Position numbers and translations under genes: made by a program. From Marinobacter maritimus (GTDB lineage: Bacteria; Pseudomonadota; Gammaproteobacteria; Pseudomonadales; Oleiphilaceae), in NCBI RefSeq assembly GCF_007671675.1, contig NZ_VCGW01000001.1, positions 124,001 to 188,000 of the forward strand: a DNA stretch of 64,000 nucleotides. Direction: 5' to 3'. Positions within the stretch are counted from its first letter, which is position 1; each line of letters begins with the position of its first letter. The notes under the pieces are model-generated. The model saw only the letters and a list, made by a program, of their open reading frames with translations, had not been told where the DNA came from and did no database searches. Below are positions 62,482 to 64,000 of the stretch, piece by piece.

Positions 62482-63303
62482 TCAATTGTTCGTGTCTGCC
62501 CATGCAGGAGCACGTTTTTGCATGAACGCCATAGTGCCCTCGGTTCCCTCGCTGCCTCTGACGGCTGCTGTGAACATTTCCGCAGCGCTGTCGAGTAATC
62601 CGCTCATGGATTCGTGCCCAACCCGATGGAGCAGGGCTTTGGTTTCTGCCGTGGCGTTGGGGGCGCAGTGGCGAATGCGTTCCAGTGCATGAGTCAGCAT
62701 GTCGTTAAGTTCTTCATCCGATGCTGCCGCCTGGTGAACGATTCCCAACGCACAGGCTTCTTCCGCTCCGACTCTTAATCCAAGTAGTGCAAGTCGACGG
62801 GCCTGTGTCAGGCCTATGCGTTCAACAACAAATGGAGCGATCTGGGCCGGGATAATGCCGAGGGAGGTTTCCGGCATGCCGAATTTGGCTGTGGGGCCGG
62901 CGATAGCGACGTCGGATACGCAGGCCAGTCCAAAGCCGCCGCCCATAACAGCACCTTCGGTGATGGCGATGACGACTTTGGAGGATTCGTTTACCTGCTG
63001 AATCATCTGCCCGAAGGCGCGGTTGAGGCGGTAGAAGGGGTCGGTTTCGCCTTCACCGGCTTTCTGGTTTCGGGCGCCGGCCATGTCCTTGATATCACCG
63101 CCGGCACAGAAGTGGCCGCCTGCACCACGGATCACCACGGCGCGTATGCTGGTATCGGATTCCACTTCAGTAAAGATCGTGGACAGCTCCGCCACCATTT
63201 GCAGGCTCATGGCATTCCGGGAGTCTGGCCGGTTGATGGTGATGTGCAGGGCTGGCCCCTGTTTTTCCAGAAGCAGTGTTTCGCAATGAGGCAAGGTTTC
63301 CAT
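62482..63303 (-). CDS. atuE: Enoyl-CoA hydratase, AtuE-like
   Basis: The 273-residue crotonase has LHITINRPDSRNAMSLQM, the oxyanion region HFCAGGDIKDM near residue 69 and AVMGGGFGLACVSDVAIAGPTAKFGMPETSLGIIPAQI with acid residues for hydration. In the Atu pathway AtuE hydrates isohexenylglutaconyl-CoA. Assignment rests on position between the dehydrogenase and the carboxylase alpha subunit; a LiuC methylglutaconyl-CoA hydratase is the alternative. I chose ATG 63303. It ends seven bases after R5 and starts 37 bases from R6. Confidence 0.85.
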   Translation of the reverse strand: METLPHCETLLLEKQGPALHITINRPDSRNAMSLQMVAELSTIFTEVESDTSIRAVVIRGAGGHFCAGGDIKDMAGARNQKAGEGETDPFYRLNRAFGQMIQQVNESSKVVIAITEGAVMGGGFGLACVSDVAIAGPTAKFGMPETSLGIIPAQIAPFVVERIGLTQARRLALLGLRVGAEEACALGIVHQAAASDEELNDMLTHALERIRHCAPNATAETKALLHRVGHESMSGLLDSAAEMFTAAVRGSEGTEGTMAFMQKRAPAWADTNN

Positions 63304-63339
63304 AAAACGACTCCAAGAATATTGTACGGGGCTGGCGGC

Positions 63340-63435
63340 CCGGCATGGCTGTTCAGGACTGTTGAGGGCCATGGATGGCCCGATTCAAGCCCTACATGGA
63401 TGTACTTGTGGGCGTGTCCTGAACAGCCATGCCGG
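63340..63435 (+). repeat. Variable-arm cloverleaf element R6
   Basis: Perfect 20-bp arms (63340-63359 and 63416-63435, CCGGCATGGCTGTTCAGGAC) enclose a core with GGGCCATGGATGGCCC and TACATGGATGTA. It lies between atuD and atuE in the operon, opposite in orientation to R5. The ten bases GCACCTAAGT after it also follow R1. Confidence 0.9.
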
Positions 63436-63457
63436 GGTGTCGGTCTTGCACCTAAGT

Positions 63458-64000
63458 TCAGCTTTTGCGCTTGCCAGGCAAAGTCCCCATAAGCTTGCAA
63501 ATGATCCCCAGCATGATCTCATCGGCACCGCCGCCAATAGACACCAAACGGACATCCCGAAACGCACGGGATGCAGGGTTGTCCCACATAAAGCCGTTGC
63601 CGCCCCAGTACTGCAGGCAACTGTCGGTCACTTCACGGCCCAGGCGGCCGGCTTTCAGCTTGGCCATGGACGCGAGTTTGGTGACGTCCTTGCCTTCGAT
63701 GTGCAGTTCACAAGCCTGATAGGTCAGGGCGCGCAGAGCTTCTACTTCGGTTTGCAGTTCGGCCAGGCGGAAGTGAATGACCTGGTTGTCGATCAGCGGT
63801 GTGCCGAAGGTCTTGCGCTCGCGGCAATACTCGATGGTCTGATCAATGCAGTTTTCCAGCGCCTTGATGACGTTGGCGGCACCCCACAAACGTTCTTCCT
63901 GGAACTGCAGCATTTGCATCATGAAACCGGTGCCTTCGGCGCCGATGCGGTAGCGTTGGGGTACACGAACGTCGTCGAAGAAGATCTGGGCGGTTTCCGA
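63458..64000 (-). CDS. atuD: Acyl-CoA dehydrogenase, AtuD-like (partial, 5' end outside window)
   Basis: The C-terminal 180 residues are visible: SETAQIFFDDVRVPQRYRIG at the right edge, then EERLWGAANVIKALENCIDQTIEYCRERKTFG and LQYWGGNGFMWDNPASRAFRDVRLVSIGGGADEIML, the FAD-binding C-domain. GGADEIML corresponds to the usual position after the catalytic site. It would make citronellyl-CoA or a related branched acyl-CoA unsaturated. The gene runs off the window at its N-terminus, and upstream atuC, the carboxylase beta subunit, should lie beyond it. Confidence 0.85.
   Translation of the reverse strand, partial: SETAQIFFDDVRVPQRYRIGAEGTGFMMQMLQFQEERLWGAANVIKALENCIDQTIEYCRERKTFGTPLIDNQVIHFRLAELQTEVEALRALTYQACELHIEGKDVTKLASMAKLKAGRLGREVTDSCLQYWGGNGFMWDNPASRAFRDVRLVSIGGGADEIMLGIICKLMGTLPGKRKS

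Overview
The window looks like chromosomal DNA of a marine, hydrocarbon-degrading gammaproteobacterium, most like Marinobacter. This is inferred from the gene set: AlkB alkane hydroxylase, an Atu-type acyclic terpene degradation operon, a seven-function Mrp Na+/H+ antiporter, and the imelysin/DUF1111/DUF1513 iron cluster. I saw no tRNA, rRNA, CRISPR array, prophage or intact insertion sequence. Both ends cut genes: an MscS channel on the left and an acyl-CoA dehydrogenase on the right.

Layout. 1-7 kb: MscS channel (partial), dodecin, a GNAT-like protein, a Spy/CpxP-like periplasmic protein divergent from a Cpx-like two-component pair with GTAAA-type boxes between them, then YigZ, a DUF4136 lipoprotein, a Sui1-type factor and a DUF4442 hotdog protein. 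7-11 kb: an ABC exporter behind a Fur-like box and an AlkK/DmdB-type acyl-CoA ligase. 11-17 kb: the mrp operon (A-B fused, then C, D, E, F, G) with a long leader. 17-23 kb: GlxA-type regulator, acyl-CoA dehydrogenase plus crotonase, and convergent alkB. 23-28 kb: acidic lipoprotein, PhoX-type phosphatase, a chemoreceptor with a C-terminal sensor, DUF4870. 28-34.5 kb: MFS protein and the iron-linked operon (imelysin lipoprotein, dihaem DUF1111, second imelysin, DUF1513) behind a Fur-like box. 34.5-40 kb: RlmJ, a degenerate AAA/STAND-like protein paired with MscS, a decayed KatE-type catalase, ChaB, and a CDF transporter coupled to a short binding protein. 40-47.6 kb: DUF4168 protein divergent from an NtrC-type two-component pair with a candidate sigma-54 promoter and enhancer, DMT transporter, GIY-YIG protein, two alpha/beta hydrolases, OmpA lipoprotein. 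47.6-57 kb: serA divergent from a D-2-hydroxyglutarate dehydrogenase, CobB, UbiB-like kinase, FAH-family protein, apt, purine permease, TRIC channel, quinone oxidoreductase. 57-64 kb: atuHGFED, transcribed leftwards.

The main unexplained structure is a family of six elements of about 95-115 bp (near 21.2, 51.2, 57.3, 57.5, 62.4 and 63.4 kb). All share a core with two small hairpins (GGCCATGGATGGCC-like and ACATGGATGT-like). Each core is enclosed by 20-30 bp of near-perfect inverted repeat whose sequence differs at every locus. They occur in both orientations, only between genes, and two sit inside the atu operon.

Functional threads: alkane, fatty acid and terpene catabolism (AlkB, ligase, dehydrogenases, Atu); iron response (two Fur-like sites); envelope stress and ion homeostasis (Cpx-like, Zra-like NtrC circuit, Mrp, MscS, CDF); and serine synthesis coupled to 2-hydroxyglutarate oxidation.
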